Assembly: GCF_001467525.1 (NCBI RefSeq)
Contig: NZ_LNXS01000013.1
Span: forward strand, 1-33,554
DNA length: 33,554 nucleotides
Source: Legionella anisa
Lineage (GTDB): Bacteria; Pseudomonadota; Gammaproteobacteria; Legionellales; Legionellaceae
Direction: 5' to 3'
Shown here: positions 1-7,641 of the stretch, piece by piece
Numbering within the stretch: position 1 is the first letter of the stretch
How the letters are laid out: each line of letters begins with the position of its first letter
The notes under the pieces: model-generated
Seen by the model: the letters and a program-made list of their open reading frames with translations, nothing else
What the model was told of the DNA's origin: nothing
Database searches by the model: none
Position numbers and translations under genes: made by a program

Positions 1-410
1 CAATGATGTACTACAACAAACAGCGTCGGTTATTGAGGCCATCTTGTGCACATTAACCGATTCTTGACATCCCCTCTCCCCAACTCTCTTCCCGCGAAGA
101 ACAGTATCTTACTATTCAAATTCCTTGCGTGGGAGAGGGAGCAGATCGAAGCAAGATTAAGTGATGTGCCCAGATGAATGCGGAAGAGCCTACAAAAAAA
201 ATTTAGGGACATTACCTATTGCAGGAGAGCAAAATTTTTACCGGATAGTAGTGTGCCTGCGCAGGGATGACAGCCTTTTAAACATCACCGTAAACTATAG
301 AATAGGTTTCCTGGTTAAATTTTGTGAGGATCTCTCAGGGCTTGTCCGCGGGGCGTAGGCATAGATGTGATCAAGAGACAGTTGCAAGCAACCAGGCTAA
401 TTTTTGTATT
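1..410. other. Gene-free left edge with degenerate intergenic repeats
   Basis: I see no credible coding sequence here. The short open frames lack ribosome-binding sites and family resemblance. A perfect 9-bp inverted repeat (CCCTCTCCC at 72-80, GGGAGAGGG at 131-139) frames a CCCGCGAAG core. Around 258-272 is a second repeat-like stretch, CCTGCGCAGGGATGACAG. Both resemble degraded dispersed repeats common between bacterial genes. No clear intrinsic terminator for the minus-strand folD gene, which ends at 411, is visible. Confidence 0.5.
71..140. repeat. Degenerate dispersed inverted repeat
   Basis: Arms CCCTCTCCC (72-80) and GGGAGAGGG (131-139) are exact reverse complements about 50 bp apart. 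The sequence between them (CTTCCCGCGAAG) looks like a decayed second arm. Its composition, G+C-rich arms in AT-rich surroundings, suggests a dispersed intergenic repeat. Copy number elsewhere cannot be judged from one window. Confidence 0.4.
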
Positions 411-1262
411 TTATTTCTCTAAAATTGCAGCTTTTAATGTATTTTCAAGCAACGTAACTATAGTCATCGGACCTACCCCTCCTGGCACAGGTGTAATCCA
501 TGAAACTTTGTTTACCGCTTTTTTAAAATCTATATCGCCTCTGATACTGCCATCTGCCAAGCGATGGATACCCACATCTATAATTATCTGCTCTTTATTA
601 AGCCACTCGGTGTTAATCACATCCATTTTGCCTGTTGCGATGATGACAAGGTCGGCTATATGTACTAATTTTTCTAATTGTTGCGTGAATTTATGCGCTA
701 TGGTGACTGTTGCCCCAGCAAGAAGTAATTCTAAACTCATAGGACGACCAACAATATTCGATGCACCAATGACAAGAGCATGTTTTCTTTTAACTTCAAG
801 TTGATAGTGTTCTAATAAATTCATTATGCCAAGAGGTGTACATGGGCGTAATAATGGATTGCGTTGAGCGAGTCGTCCCAAGTTATAAGGATGAAAACCA
901 TCAACATCTTTTTCTGGTTTGATGTGTTCAATAATGACACGTTCATTAATGTTTTTGGGTAATGGTAACTGAATGAGAATTCCATCAATTCGATCAGAGG
1001 AGTTTAACTCATCAATAAGCCGGATTAATTCATCCTGGGTTGTTTCTTCGGGTAAGTCATAAGAATGAGAGGTAATGCCCACTTCAGCACACGCTTTACG
1101 CTTATTGGCTACATACACAGTGGAAGCAGGATCATTGCCTATGAGAACAACAGCAAGGCCGGGGGCACGATGTTTCATTTGTACGTAATCGTGCACATGG
1201 TGTTTTAATTCTTCTCTACGAAGAGAGGCAACAGCCTTTCCATCAATCAATGATGCTGACAT
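411..1262 (-). CDS. folD: Bifunctional methylenetetrahydrofolate dehydrogenase / methenyltetrahydrofolate cyclohydrolase FolD
   Basis: FolD oxidises 5,10-methylene-THF to methenyl-THF with NADP and hydrolyses it to 10-formyl-THF in the cytosol, feeding purine and formyl-Met synthesis. The 283-residue length is normal. Visible family motifs are the substrate/catalytic segment [14 protein letters not shown] (about residues 50-63, with the conserved Tyr and Lys), the GILIQLPLP motif in the first half, the nucleotide-binding stretch [18 protein letters not shown], and the C-terminal signature PGGVGPMT. The ATG at 1262 gives the expected N-terminus; only a weak GG precedes it as a ribosome-binding site. 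It is transcribed alone, with gene-free flanks on both sides. Identification is secure. Confidence 0.97.
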   Translation of the reverse strand: MSASLIDGKAVASLRREELKHHVHDYVQMKHRAPGLAVVLIGNDPASTVYVANKRKACAEVGITSHSYDLPEETTQDELIRLIDELNSSDRIDGILIQLPLPKNINERVIIEHIKPEKDVDGFHPYNLGRLAQRNPLLRPCTPLGIMNLLEHYQLEVKRKHALVIGASNIVGRPMSLELLLAGATVTIAHKFTQQLEKLVHIADLVIIATGKMDVINTEWLNKEQIIIDVGIHRLADGSIRGDIDFKKAVNKVSWITPVPGGVGPMTIVTLLENTLKAAILEK

Positions 1263-1363
1263 AGCTAACCAGAAGAAATCAAAGGTTGTAATTATGAATT
1301 AGAGGTTGCGGTAATGCAACAGAATTCATGGAGTCTAGAATAATTATCTAAAACTCTCGGTAC

Positions 1364-1387
1364 TAGCGAAATGTAAACAGACCCTAA
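1364..1387. repeat. Partial copy of the 113-bp inverted-repeat element
   Basis: The 24 bases from TAGCGAAATG to CCCTAA match positions 20959-20982 with a single mismatch. A GAGTCTAG at 1331-1338 may be the shrunken opposite arm. This looks like a deleted relative of the element at 20869-20981. It sits between folD and the downstream small membrane protein gene. Confidence 0.55.
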
Positions 1388-1404
1388 ATTAGATGCTGAT
1401 TTTG

Positions 1405-1698
1405 TTATGAGTTATCTTTATTCGCTAGTGCCTTGTTGCTAAGCTGTTTATCCATAAAATTGTAGGCCAAGGCAATGAGATAGCTCGTAATGAAGGTACT
1501 AATAAATATGCCCACTCCGCCGAGTAAACATTGGATAAAGGAAAGATCATAGTTAAAATATATTGTTCCCATAATACCACTAAAAGGTTTCCCTTTATTA
1601 AAAAGTAACACCATCAATCCCATAAAAAAAGTAGATATCCCTGATAGGGCGCCAAGAGATACTCCTAAAGAAATTGGATCTATTTTGCCAAATTTCAT
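1405..1698 (-). CDS. Small two-helix membrane protein, DUF5676-like, paralogue A
   Basis: A 97-residue protein with two hydrophobic helices (about residues 10-32 and 57-82) joined by a short loop with the pattern GKPFSGIMGTIYFNYD. The overall pattern (small N-terminus, helix, G-x-IY-x-x-Y loop, helix ending LAYNF) resembles the DUF5676 or holin-like family of short bacterial membrane proteins; that family assignment is inference. The ATG at 1698 is preceded by AGGAT about 8 bases upstream, the same leader as its paralogue at 3776-4039. The two share an N-terminal K/T-I-x-P-x-x-L pattern and the YNF ending. Together they flank the di-iron/acyltransferase gene, so they may belong functionally with it. 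No catalytic residues are apparent. Confidence 0.75.
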   Translation of the reverse strand: MKFGKIDPISLGVSLGALSGISTFFMGLMVLLFNKGKPFSGIMGTIYFNYDLSFIQCLLGGVGIFISTFITSYLIALAYNFMDKQLSNKALANKDNS

Positions 1699-1782
1699 GA
1701 TAGTTATCCTATTGTTTTTCTAATGATTAATTTCATTATTCATCATTACGATTTCTATTTCTACTCTCATGGTCAAATTGTT

Positions 1783-1862
1783 CTGATTTTCTGCGCTCGG
1801 ATGTTTACATATACCGTGTATGCACCGAGAATCTCGAGCTAACGAAATAGGAGCAGACCTAA
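1783..1862. repeat. Diverged copy of the inverted-repeat element
   Basis: The 16 bases at 1783-1798 (CTGATTTTCTGCGCTC) are identical to 20909-20924. The right part at 1837-1862 (AGCTAACGAAATAGGAGCAGACC plus TAA) is a diverged version of the outer arm at 20957-20982. The copy lies upstream of both the small membrane protein gene (-) and the fusion gene (+). Confidence 0.5.
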
Positions 1863-1931
1863 ATACGAGCAACCGATCACTTAATAGAAATGTAAAATTA
1901 TATGAGCAAATAGTTTTGCTATAAAGTATGA

Positions 1932-1960
1932 TTGACTCATACGCTTGCTATGTCTATACT
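1932..1960 (+). promoter_or_regulatory. Strong sigma-70-type promoter of the di-iron/acyltransferase gene
   Basis: TTGACT (1932-1937) and TATACT (1955-1960) are separated by exactly 17 bp. Each hexamer is one mismatch from consensus. Transcription would start near 1967, only about 11 bases before the ATG at 1978. That predicts an almost leaderless message, which fits the absence of a Shine-Dalgarno sequence. Confidence 0.65.
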
Positions 1961-1977
1961 GAAAAACCTTTGATTTT

Positions 1978-3783
1978 ATGGTAAATATCGTGGATGAACT
2001 TACTGAATTACTTAGACCATCTTGGGGTGCTGAAAAATGGATTTTAGAAGGGTGGAACAAGATTACTGCAGATGAGAAACAACTCATAAAAAATAGAATA
2101 AATGAGTTATTTTGCGATGGCTTACCTTTTGAGCTTAAATCCGATAAACTTTTTTATATTTACACTTTTTCTCTTTTAGCACAGCTTGAAGTATTAGCAG
2201 TTCAAATTCCTCTTAAATTTGAATCAAAAATGTCAACTGTTGAATATAGAAAGCGCATGCGTCAACAATTACTCGACGAAATATTTCATGGTTTAGTTTT
2301 CACTAAAATTGTTTATATGCTCTGTGCTCCTTATGCTTCTCCACCTCCATACAGTCCTCATATTGAAATCATTTGTAACTTTATTCGTAATGAAAGTTGT
2401 CCCAAAGTAGCGATTATGTTGCTGAATCTTATTGGCGAAGGCTGGATTGAGGAGATTTTTGAGAGTTTACATCGTTATGGTATCGCTCCAAGGGTATTCA
2501 CAACAATTCTTGAGGACGAACATCGTCATGTATGTGAGGCAGATTTATATCGTGATATTGGCATGCCAAATGTTGATGAAATCAAACCTAAAATTGCTTA
2601 TCTGGAAGAGCAGTTGATAACCAATATTTTTATGCAATATAAGTATATGTCTTCAGTTTGTGCTTTATTGGGTGTTGAAGGGGTTATTCATTTTAAAGAA
2701 TCACTACATAAAAAGCATACAGAGCAACTAAAAAAAGTAAATCTCGAACCCAGTGAGAATTGGAAAAATTTCATAGAATTTGCGGACGAGGTATTACCCC
2801 GAGTCCAGAATTATGCTGAGTCAAATCGGCAAGTTGAAATGACCCCGATTCGAAAAGTATTTATGACCCAGTGGGATGGTCCAAGTGATCCAACCATGAC
2901 AGGGCAGTTTAGTATTGATATCTCTTGCCTCGATTTTTTTAATAAAAAATTTGCTGCAGAGACCTTGACTACTTTGATGTTGCAGGCTGTTAGTTCCTGG
3001 ATGACAGTATCTGATCATCATAGAAATTACTTAAGTTTTAGAACAATCTTTCAAACCAAAGAAGCCTATGTTGGTTTGGTAGTCATGTTGCCAGGATGTG
3101 GTGATCATTTAGGTACGATTGTTTTTGAAAATTGTCATAATCTTAGTTTTTATGAGCTGTCCACAAAAATTCGCAACATTGTGAATATGATGGTTTACTG
3201 TTACAAAAAACGTGAGCAACTAGAAAAAACAAATCCACGTGTTCAACAACTTATGAAAGATATGGTTTATGAATATGCTTATAACACTTATCCTTATCCA
3301 CTCGCAGGAACTCCTTATATCACACTAAGTAATATTGGTGTTTTTGGTTATACCCAATCCATGGCTCCTCTTCGCAAAACTGAAGCAATGAGATTTACTA
3401 TAATGGAAGTGGAGCGAAAACCTGTTTGGCAAAAAGAAACAGATTCATTTGAGCCTAAAGATATGTTGCCGGTATCCATCAGTGCGGATCATCGTATTTT
3501 TGATGGTAATTCGACAGTACCTAAAATGGTAGAAGAACAGTTTCAGACAATGTTTGCCAAAATGTGTAAGGAAAAACCTAAGTCAAAACCAGCATTGCAT
3601 CAACATGAACATTTAGAATTAATCGTAGAACAATTGCTCGCCACTAATGTTGAAATGGGATACAAGACATTAATGTTGCTGCAGACTTGTTGGTTTGACT
3701 TTATTTCTATTGAAGAATGTTATGCCGCATCTAGTTATCATGGTGTTGCAAACCACGATACTCGGGAGCCGACACTTATCTAA
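1978..3783 (+). CDS. Fusion of a ferritin-like di-iron domain and an E2-type (2-oxoacid dehydrogenase) acyltransferase domain
   Basis: A 601-residue protein I cannot match to a named gene. In the N-terminal part (about 55-250) the sequence shows a four-helix metal-site pattern: E71 in LLAQLEVLA, ExxH at E101/H104 (DEIFHG), a helix-3 Glu (E154 or E158), and ExxH at E181/H184 (EDEHRH). The helix 1-2 spacing of 30 is typical of di-iron oxygenases and ferritin-like proteins. The C-terminal part (about 288-530) resembles the chloramphenicol-acetyltransferase-like core of dihydrolipoyl acyltransferases, with TLSNIGVFG (449-457) and the catalytic motif SADHRIFDG (H505, D509, G510). No lipoyl or E1/E3-binding domain is present and no dehydrogenase genes are nearby, so it is not an ordinary E2. 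It may couple oxidation or hydroxylation to acyl transfer; the substrate is unknown. There is no ribosome-binding site, consistent with a near-leaderless transcript. Its 3' end overlaps the convergent gene by 8 bp. Confidence 0.8.
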   Translation: MVNIVDELTELLRPSWGAEKWILEGWNKITADEKQLIKNRINELFCDGLPFELKSDKLFYIYTFSLLAQLEVLAVQIPLKFESKMSTVEYRKRMRQQLLDEIFHGLVFTKIVYMLCAPYASPPPYSPHIEIICNFIRNESCPKVAIMLLNLIGEGWIEEIFESLHRYGIAPRVFTTILEDEHRHVCEADLYRDIGMPNVDEIKPKIAYLEEQLITNIFMQYKYMSSVCALLGVEGVIHFKESLHKKHTEQLKKVNLEPSENWKNFIEFADEVLPRVQNYAESNRQVEMTPIRKVFMTQWDGPSDPTMTGQFSIDISCLDFFNKKFAAETLTTLMLQAVSSWMTVSDHHRNYLSFRTIFQTKEAYVGLVVMLPGCGDHLGTIVFENCHNLSFYELSTKIRNIVNMMVYCYKKREQLEKTNPRVQQLMKDMVYEYAYNTYPYPLAGTPYITLSNIGVFGYTQSMAPLRKTEAMRFTIMEVERKPVWQKETDSFEPKDMLPVSISADHRIFDGNSTVPKMVEEQFQTMFAKMCKEKPKSKPALHQHEHLELIVEQLLATNVEMGYKTLMLLQTCWFDFISIEECYAASSYHGVANHDTREPTLI

Positions 3784-4039
3784 TGTAATCGAGTAAAAAG
3801 TTATATACCCAAGCAGCAACATAACTACTAACAAAAGTATTCATAAGCACTATAGCTGCACCAAGACCTGCATTAGCCATAGAGGGATTATATGAAAGAT
3901 AGATACTTCCAACCATGGCTACTATGGGTTTTCCCGTATAAAGGACAAAAGCTGCTAGACCCATAAAAAATGAAGCGATCGCTGATAAAATACTAATAGA
4001 TATTGCTAGAGCAAGCGGATTAATTTTAGTAAATTCCAT
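3776..4039 (-). CDS. Small two-helix membrane protein, DUF5676-like, paralogue B
   Basis: An 87-residue protein paralogous to the one at 1405-1698. It starts MEFTKINPLALAI, has a first helix about 9-31, the loop GKPIVAMVGSIYLSYN, and a second helix about 52-78 ending WVYNFL. I start it at the ATG at 4039, because AGGAT lies about 8 bases upstream and the start aligns with the paralogue; a longer frame to 4090 has no such support. The last 8 bases overlap the 3' end of the convergent fusion gene. The function is unknown. The DUF5676/holin-like resemblance is inference from the hydrophobic pattern and the IYxxY loop. Confidence 0.72.
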   Translation of the reverse strand: MEFTKINPLALAISISILSAIASFFMGLAAFVLYTGKPIVAMVGSIYLSYNPSMANAGLGAAIVLMNTFVSSYVAAWVYNFLLDYIR

Positions 4040-4386
4040 GATTTTTATCCTAATTTTTTTCGATAAACAATTAATTCTATTATTAATCATTCTTTCTTTG
4101 ATGGGAAGCTCATTTTTTCTGGAAATTTTAGGTATTCAGGGTGAAGTTTTAGTTGGTGCAAAACTGGAGGTGGCTTTTGTATGATTCATTTGCAATACTC
4201 TTTATTGCACGTGTGCTTATCAAAATTGTGCAATGTATTTAACAATAGAACTAATATGTTCTATTAACCTTTAATTTAACAGGTAAAATGCTTATAGAAG
4301 CTCTAATTGCTTGAATAGATAGGTAAATAATGTTAGCTTTTTTAAGTTAACATGTCTTCAACCTCATAGGGCATGGAGGGCTCTGA
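4040..4386. other. Intergenic region upstream of fimV
   Basis: No coding sequence is supported in these 347 bases. They should hold the promoters of fimV (+) and of the small membrane protein (-), but I cannot pick out convincing hexamers. The interrupted palindrome at 4245-4264 is the only notable structure. A second, smaller inverted repeat (TGCAAT ... ATTGCA) occurs at about 4191-4209. Confidence 0.5.
4245..4264. promoter_or_regulatory. Interrupted palindrome, possible operator
   Basis: ATAGAAC and GTTCTAT are perfect 7-bp inverted arms around a 6-bp spacer TAATAT, about 120 bp upstream of fimV. The geometry suits a dimeric regulator, but no cognate protein is evident. In AT-rich DNA such a repeat could occur by chance. 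Confidence 0.3.
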
Positions 4387-6684
4387 TTGAAAAAAACCGC
4401 TTTGTTTTCATCTCTATTTTCACTTACTTTGCCATTATGTGCATACGCGCTTGGCTTAGGTGAAATGAAAGTGGAATCAGCCCTGAATCAACCTTTTCTT
4501 GCTGAAATTGAATTAATTGATGCGCACGAAGTTTCTTTATCCAATATTAAAGTGGAACTTGCTGATCCACAAAGTTATAAAAGTTTGGGCGTTGAACGCT
4601 CTGAAGCAATAAGCATTCTTTTTTTGGACATTAAAAAAAATAAAAAAGGAAAATTCGTTTTGGAAGTTTATTCCAAAGAACGAATGACTGAGCCTTATAT
4701 GCAGCTTATTGTCGATTTAACGTGGCCTAAAGGACAAATTTTTAAAGTTTATACGGTATTGTTGGATCCTCCTGGTTATAAATTAACGAATACAATTGCA
4801 CAAAGCGGCCTAACTTATCAGAGAAAATTTACTAATTATCATCAAAAAACAGCAGCTGCTACTGCTGAAGTAGTGCCTTCTGGACAAAAGAAAAAAGCAA
4901 TTTATGGACCTGCAGCATCTAATGAAAGTATATGGCAAATTGCACAACGATATAAAACTTCTGAGGCAATTTTACCGCAAATTGTACTTGCAATTGTGGG
5001 AACCAATCCTGATGCATTTATTGATGGAAATTTGAATGGATTAAAAGCAGGAACTCGTCTTAAAATTCCTTCTGATAAAAAGTTCTTAGAGGTTCCTGCT
5101 GATTTAGCTACGGTAGAGGTAATGGCTCATGATAAGGCCTGGAATGAAAAAACATCGATTAACCATGTATTGGCCCCACCTTATATAACAGGGCAAGCAT
5201 CCCACGCAACTCCTGTTGAGTATTCACAAATAGCTCCGGCTCCAAAGTTTCCTGATGCTGTAACTTCTATGCCGAACCAAAAACTACCAGGATTTATTAT
5301 CCCCAGTTCAATACCCTTATTAGAAAAGCAAGTAAGCACAGAACAAAGCAGGACGCTCAAAGCTGAAATATCTATTACTACTGCTGCTGTAGATTCTTTA
5401 CGGGAGTCGAATGCGCTATTAACAGAACAATTGAGTTTGTTACAGGCACAAAATAAAAAGTTACAAAAACAATTGGATGTACGCGATAAAGAGCTTCAAT
5501 TGATGCGTAATCAAATTCAAACTTTAATGAAAGAACGCATGGCAATTGCAGGGCAAAGCGGCTCAACGAACATATCTAATAAATCGGATGTTTTTTGGAC
5601 TTTACTCATATTATTGCTCGTTGCTGGAGGAGGTAGTGTTGCCGCATTTTATTATTTTAAACAACGTGATCAAAGAAAAAAACAATCACCAACAGCAACG
5701 GGATCTTCTACTCCAATAGCATCTTATCCTGCTTTAATTCAACCATCTACCGGTCCAAAAGAAGAGTTAGTAAGGAAAGAGCCAATAGAAGTAGTTAAAT
5801 CTGAGTTAAAGCCTGAACCTGAGTTAAAACCTGAACCTGAGTTAAAACCTGAGCCTGAGTTAAAACCTGAACCTGAGTTAAAACCTGAACCTGAGTTAAA
5901 ACCTGAACCTGAGTTAAAACCTGAACCTGAGTTAAAACCTGAGCCTGAGTTAAAACCTGAACCTGAGTTAAAACCTGAGCCTGAGTTAAAACCTAAACCT
6001 GAGTTAAAACCTGAGCCTAAGTTAAAGCCTGAGTCTGAGTTAAAACCTGAGCCTGAGTTAAAGCCAGAGTCCCAGTCAGAATCTGAGTTTGAATTTAAGT
6101 CTGAACCTGGATTGGATGTTGAATCAGAATTAAAACCCGATTTAGTTAGTTCTCCAATAGAGAAGATGGATATAGAGCCTGTTGATGATTCTACAGAAAA
6201 CACCTCTCTTGAATTCACAGTAACAGATGAAGAGTCATTATTGGAAATAATACCGACTGACGAGGAAAATGAACCCTCTATTCAAATTAATGAAGAGCAA
6301 AGCCCTTTAAGAGATAAACATGAGGAAGATAATTTATTGGAATTTGAATCGGGTCTACATTATTTACTTACTGAGAAGTCGACCACGAAAGAAGATAATG
6401 CTCAAGAGCAAATAAGCGATGAGGAGCATGGTCTGGACTTCACTCCTTCTATGCCTGCGCCTACTGAAGTAGGGCAAACACAGAAGGATGATGAAAGTAA
6501 AAAACTTTCTAAGTTAAAGAGCCAAAAAGCATTAGATACACTTTTGGCGCTTGCTAAAACCTATATAGGAATGGAAGATATAGAGTCCGCACTCAATTCT
6601 TTAAATGAAGTTATGGAGCACGGCAGTAAGTCACAAAAAGCAGAAGCACAACGCTTAATTGATGAGATTCATGGAAAGTCTTAA
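4387..6684 (+). CDS. fimV: FimV/HubP-family polar landmark protein with LysM domain and ELKPEP repeat tract
   Basis: FimV/HubP proteins sit at the cell pole, bind peptidoglycan, and organise type IV pili, flagella and secretion. The 765-residue protein shows a signal peptide (MKKTALFSSLFSLTL, cut near residue 21) and the conserved FimV N-terminal domain (about 22-140, with LGLGEMKVESALNQPFLAEI). It continues with a LysM-like segment (about 172-230), a coiled coil (about 310-380), one membrane helix (about 401-423), an acidic Pro/Glu-rich cytoplasmic tract containing fifteen six-residue repeats, and the C-terminal FimV motif (about 712-765, ALDTLLALAKTYIGMEDIE). The start is TTG: GGAGG at 4376-4380 lies 6 bases upstream and the frame opens directly into the signal peptide. 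Placement before truA-trpF matches other gammaproteobacteria, although two genes intervene here. Confidence 0.92.
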   Translation: MKKTALFSSLFSLTLPLCAYALGLGEMKVESALNQPFLAEIELIDAHEVSLSNIKVELADPQSYKSLGVERSEAISILFLDIKKNKKGKFVLEVYSKERMTEPYMQLIVDLTWPKGQIFKVYTVLLDPPGYKLTNTIAQSGLTYQRKFTNYHQKTAAATAEVVPSGQKKKAIYGPAASNESIWQIAQRYKTSEAILPQIVLAIVGTNPDAFIDGNLNGLKAGTRLKIPSDKKFLEVPADLATVEVMAHDKAWNEKTSINHVLAPPYITGQASHATPVEYSQIAPAPKFPDAVTSMPNQKLPGFIIPSSIPLLEKQVSTEQSRTLKAEISITTAAVDSLRESNALLTEQLSLLQAQNKKLQKQLDVRDKELQLMRNQIQTLMKERMAIAGQSGSTNISNKSDVFWTLLILLLVAGGGSVAAFYYFKQRDQRKKQSPTATGSSTPIASYPALIQPSTGPKEELVRKEPIEVVKSELKPEPELKPEPELKPEPELKPEPELKPEPELKPEPELKPEPELKPEPELKPEPELKPEPELKPKPELKPEPKLKPESELKPEPELKPESQSESEFEFKSEPGLDVESELKPDLVSSPIEKMDIEPVDDSTENTSLEFTVTDEESLLEIIPTDEENEPSIQINEEQSPLRDKHEEDNLLEFESGLHYLLTEKSTTKEDNAQEQISDEEHGLDFTPSMPAPTEVGQTQKDDESKKLSKLKSQKALDTLLALAKTYIGMEDIESALNSLNEVMEHGSKSQKAEAQRLIDEIHGKS
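5803..6072 (+). repeat. Fifteen tandem 18-bp repeats within fimV (ELKPEP)
   Basis: The unit is GAGTTAAAACCTGAACCT, coding Glu-Leu-Lys-Pro-Glu-Pro, repeated 15 times without interruption. Units 1-10 are identical at protein level, differing only by synonymous A/G changes. Units 11 (KPKP), 13 (KLKPES) and 15 (ELKPES) carry substitutions. The homogeneity of the 5' part implies recent expansion, and copy number is expected to vary between strains without loss of frame. The tract lies in the predicted cytoplasmic part and probably acts as an extended charged spacer. Confidence 0.97.
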
Positions 6685-6868
6685 TATTTGTCTCAATTCT
6701 CTAACTAGAAAGCGTCATATACATTATGTCTAATGACTGGTGAAAATCCTTCAGATTCAATTACCTCCTTATGTTTTCCTTCCGCAAGGACTGATAATTT
6801 GGTTTATAGAATCATTTTTAGTTATAAATGTACTATATTTTTAAAATGGTATACATGGAGGTACTATC

Positions 6869-7591
6869 ATGAAAGAGAAAAAAAGTAGAATTGAGCAAAA
6901 ATTGCTGCAGATTGAGAGGATTGGTGTTGAGTTGCACGATTTGGAGCAGCAGGTCAGAGCGTTAAAGGATACCTTTTACGAAATTCAGACGACAAAAAAA
7001 TGGGTGCCAGACACATATAAAATGAAGGATGAAATTGATCCAAATGCCCCTGATGAATTCAATATGGAGCCAGCAACATGGAAGGAGGTAGAAGAATATG
7101 AACGAGTTTCTCGTGCTCCGACAAATCAGGAAAAACAGCAACTTGTGAAACTAGGAGAAGAAATTAGAAGTAAAGAGCGAGCAATTCATACATTAGAAGG
7201 TGAAATGCAAGTAGCAAAAGTTATGGAAACCGTTAAAAATGTTCTAATCTATCTTGATCCAAAAACACATAAAAGAGACATTGCTAATTTGCAAGATTTA
7301 GCACGGCAAAATTTTACTGGCTTCTATGAACTCCGAGATTATATTTCTACATTATCAGATGGTAAATCGAGCGTAACGCGAGCACTGTATAAGGCTATTA
7401 AGGAATCAAACGGATCAGATATTGACGTCAAACTGAGTAAGGTTTCTGCTAAATTAGAGGAACGAGTGAATGTTCATAAAAATGAAAAGTCATTTAACTT
7501 TGAAAATTTTAAAAACTCGTTTAAGCAGGAAATACCTCATGTAAACATAGATGAGAGTAGCGAAGATGAGAGAGATAATCCGAAGCTATAA
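6869..7591 (+). CDS. Coiled-coil protein of unknown function
   Basis: I do not recognise this 240-residue protein. It has no signal peptide or membrane helix. It is strongly charged, with heptad-like stretches at about residues 1-42 and 90-118 that suggest coiled coils. Between them is a Pro/Asp-rich segment (DPNAPDEFNMEPATW). The C-terminus is acidic and hydrophilic (ESSEDERDNPKL), the kind of tail seen in some Dot/Icm substrates; effector status is only a hypothesis. The start is well supported: GGAGG at 6857-6861 is 7 bases before the ATG. It lies between fimV and truA, two genes that are usually neighbours, and is convergent with the barrel gene that follows. Confidence 0.75.
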   Translation: MKEKKSRIEQKLLQIERIGVELHDLEQQVRALKDTFYEIQTTKKWVPDTYKMKDEIDPNAPDEFNMEPATWKEVEEYERVSRAPTNQEKQQLVKLGEEIRSKERAIHTLEGEMQVAKVMETVKNVLIYLDPKTHKRDIANLQDLARQNFTGFYELRDYISTLSDGKSSVTRALYKAIKESNGSDIDVKLSKVSAKLEERVNVHKNEKSFNFENFKNSFKQEIPHVNIDESSEDERDNPKL

Positions 7592-7641
7592 CGAATAATT
7601 AGCGATGATTTTGTTTCTTCTTATCTACACTCATTGGTTTC

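Noticed and set aside
367..804. 145-residue + strand frame
   Set aside because: Lies antisense inside folD, which is unmistakable; no independent support.
5739..6218. Antisense 159-residue frame rich in FNSGSG repeats
   Set aside because: It is the mirror image of the fimV 18-bp repeats; any in-frame repeat of that unit leaves the opposite strand open. No ribosome-binding site.
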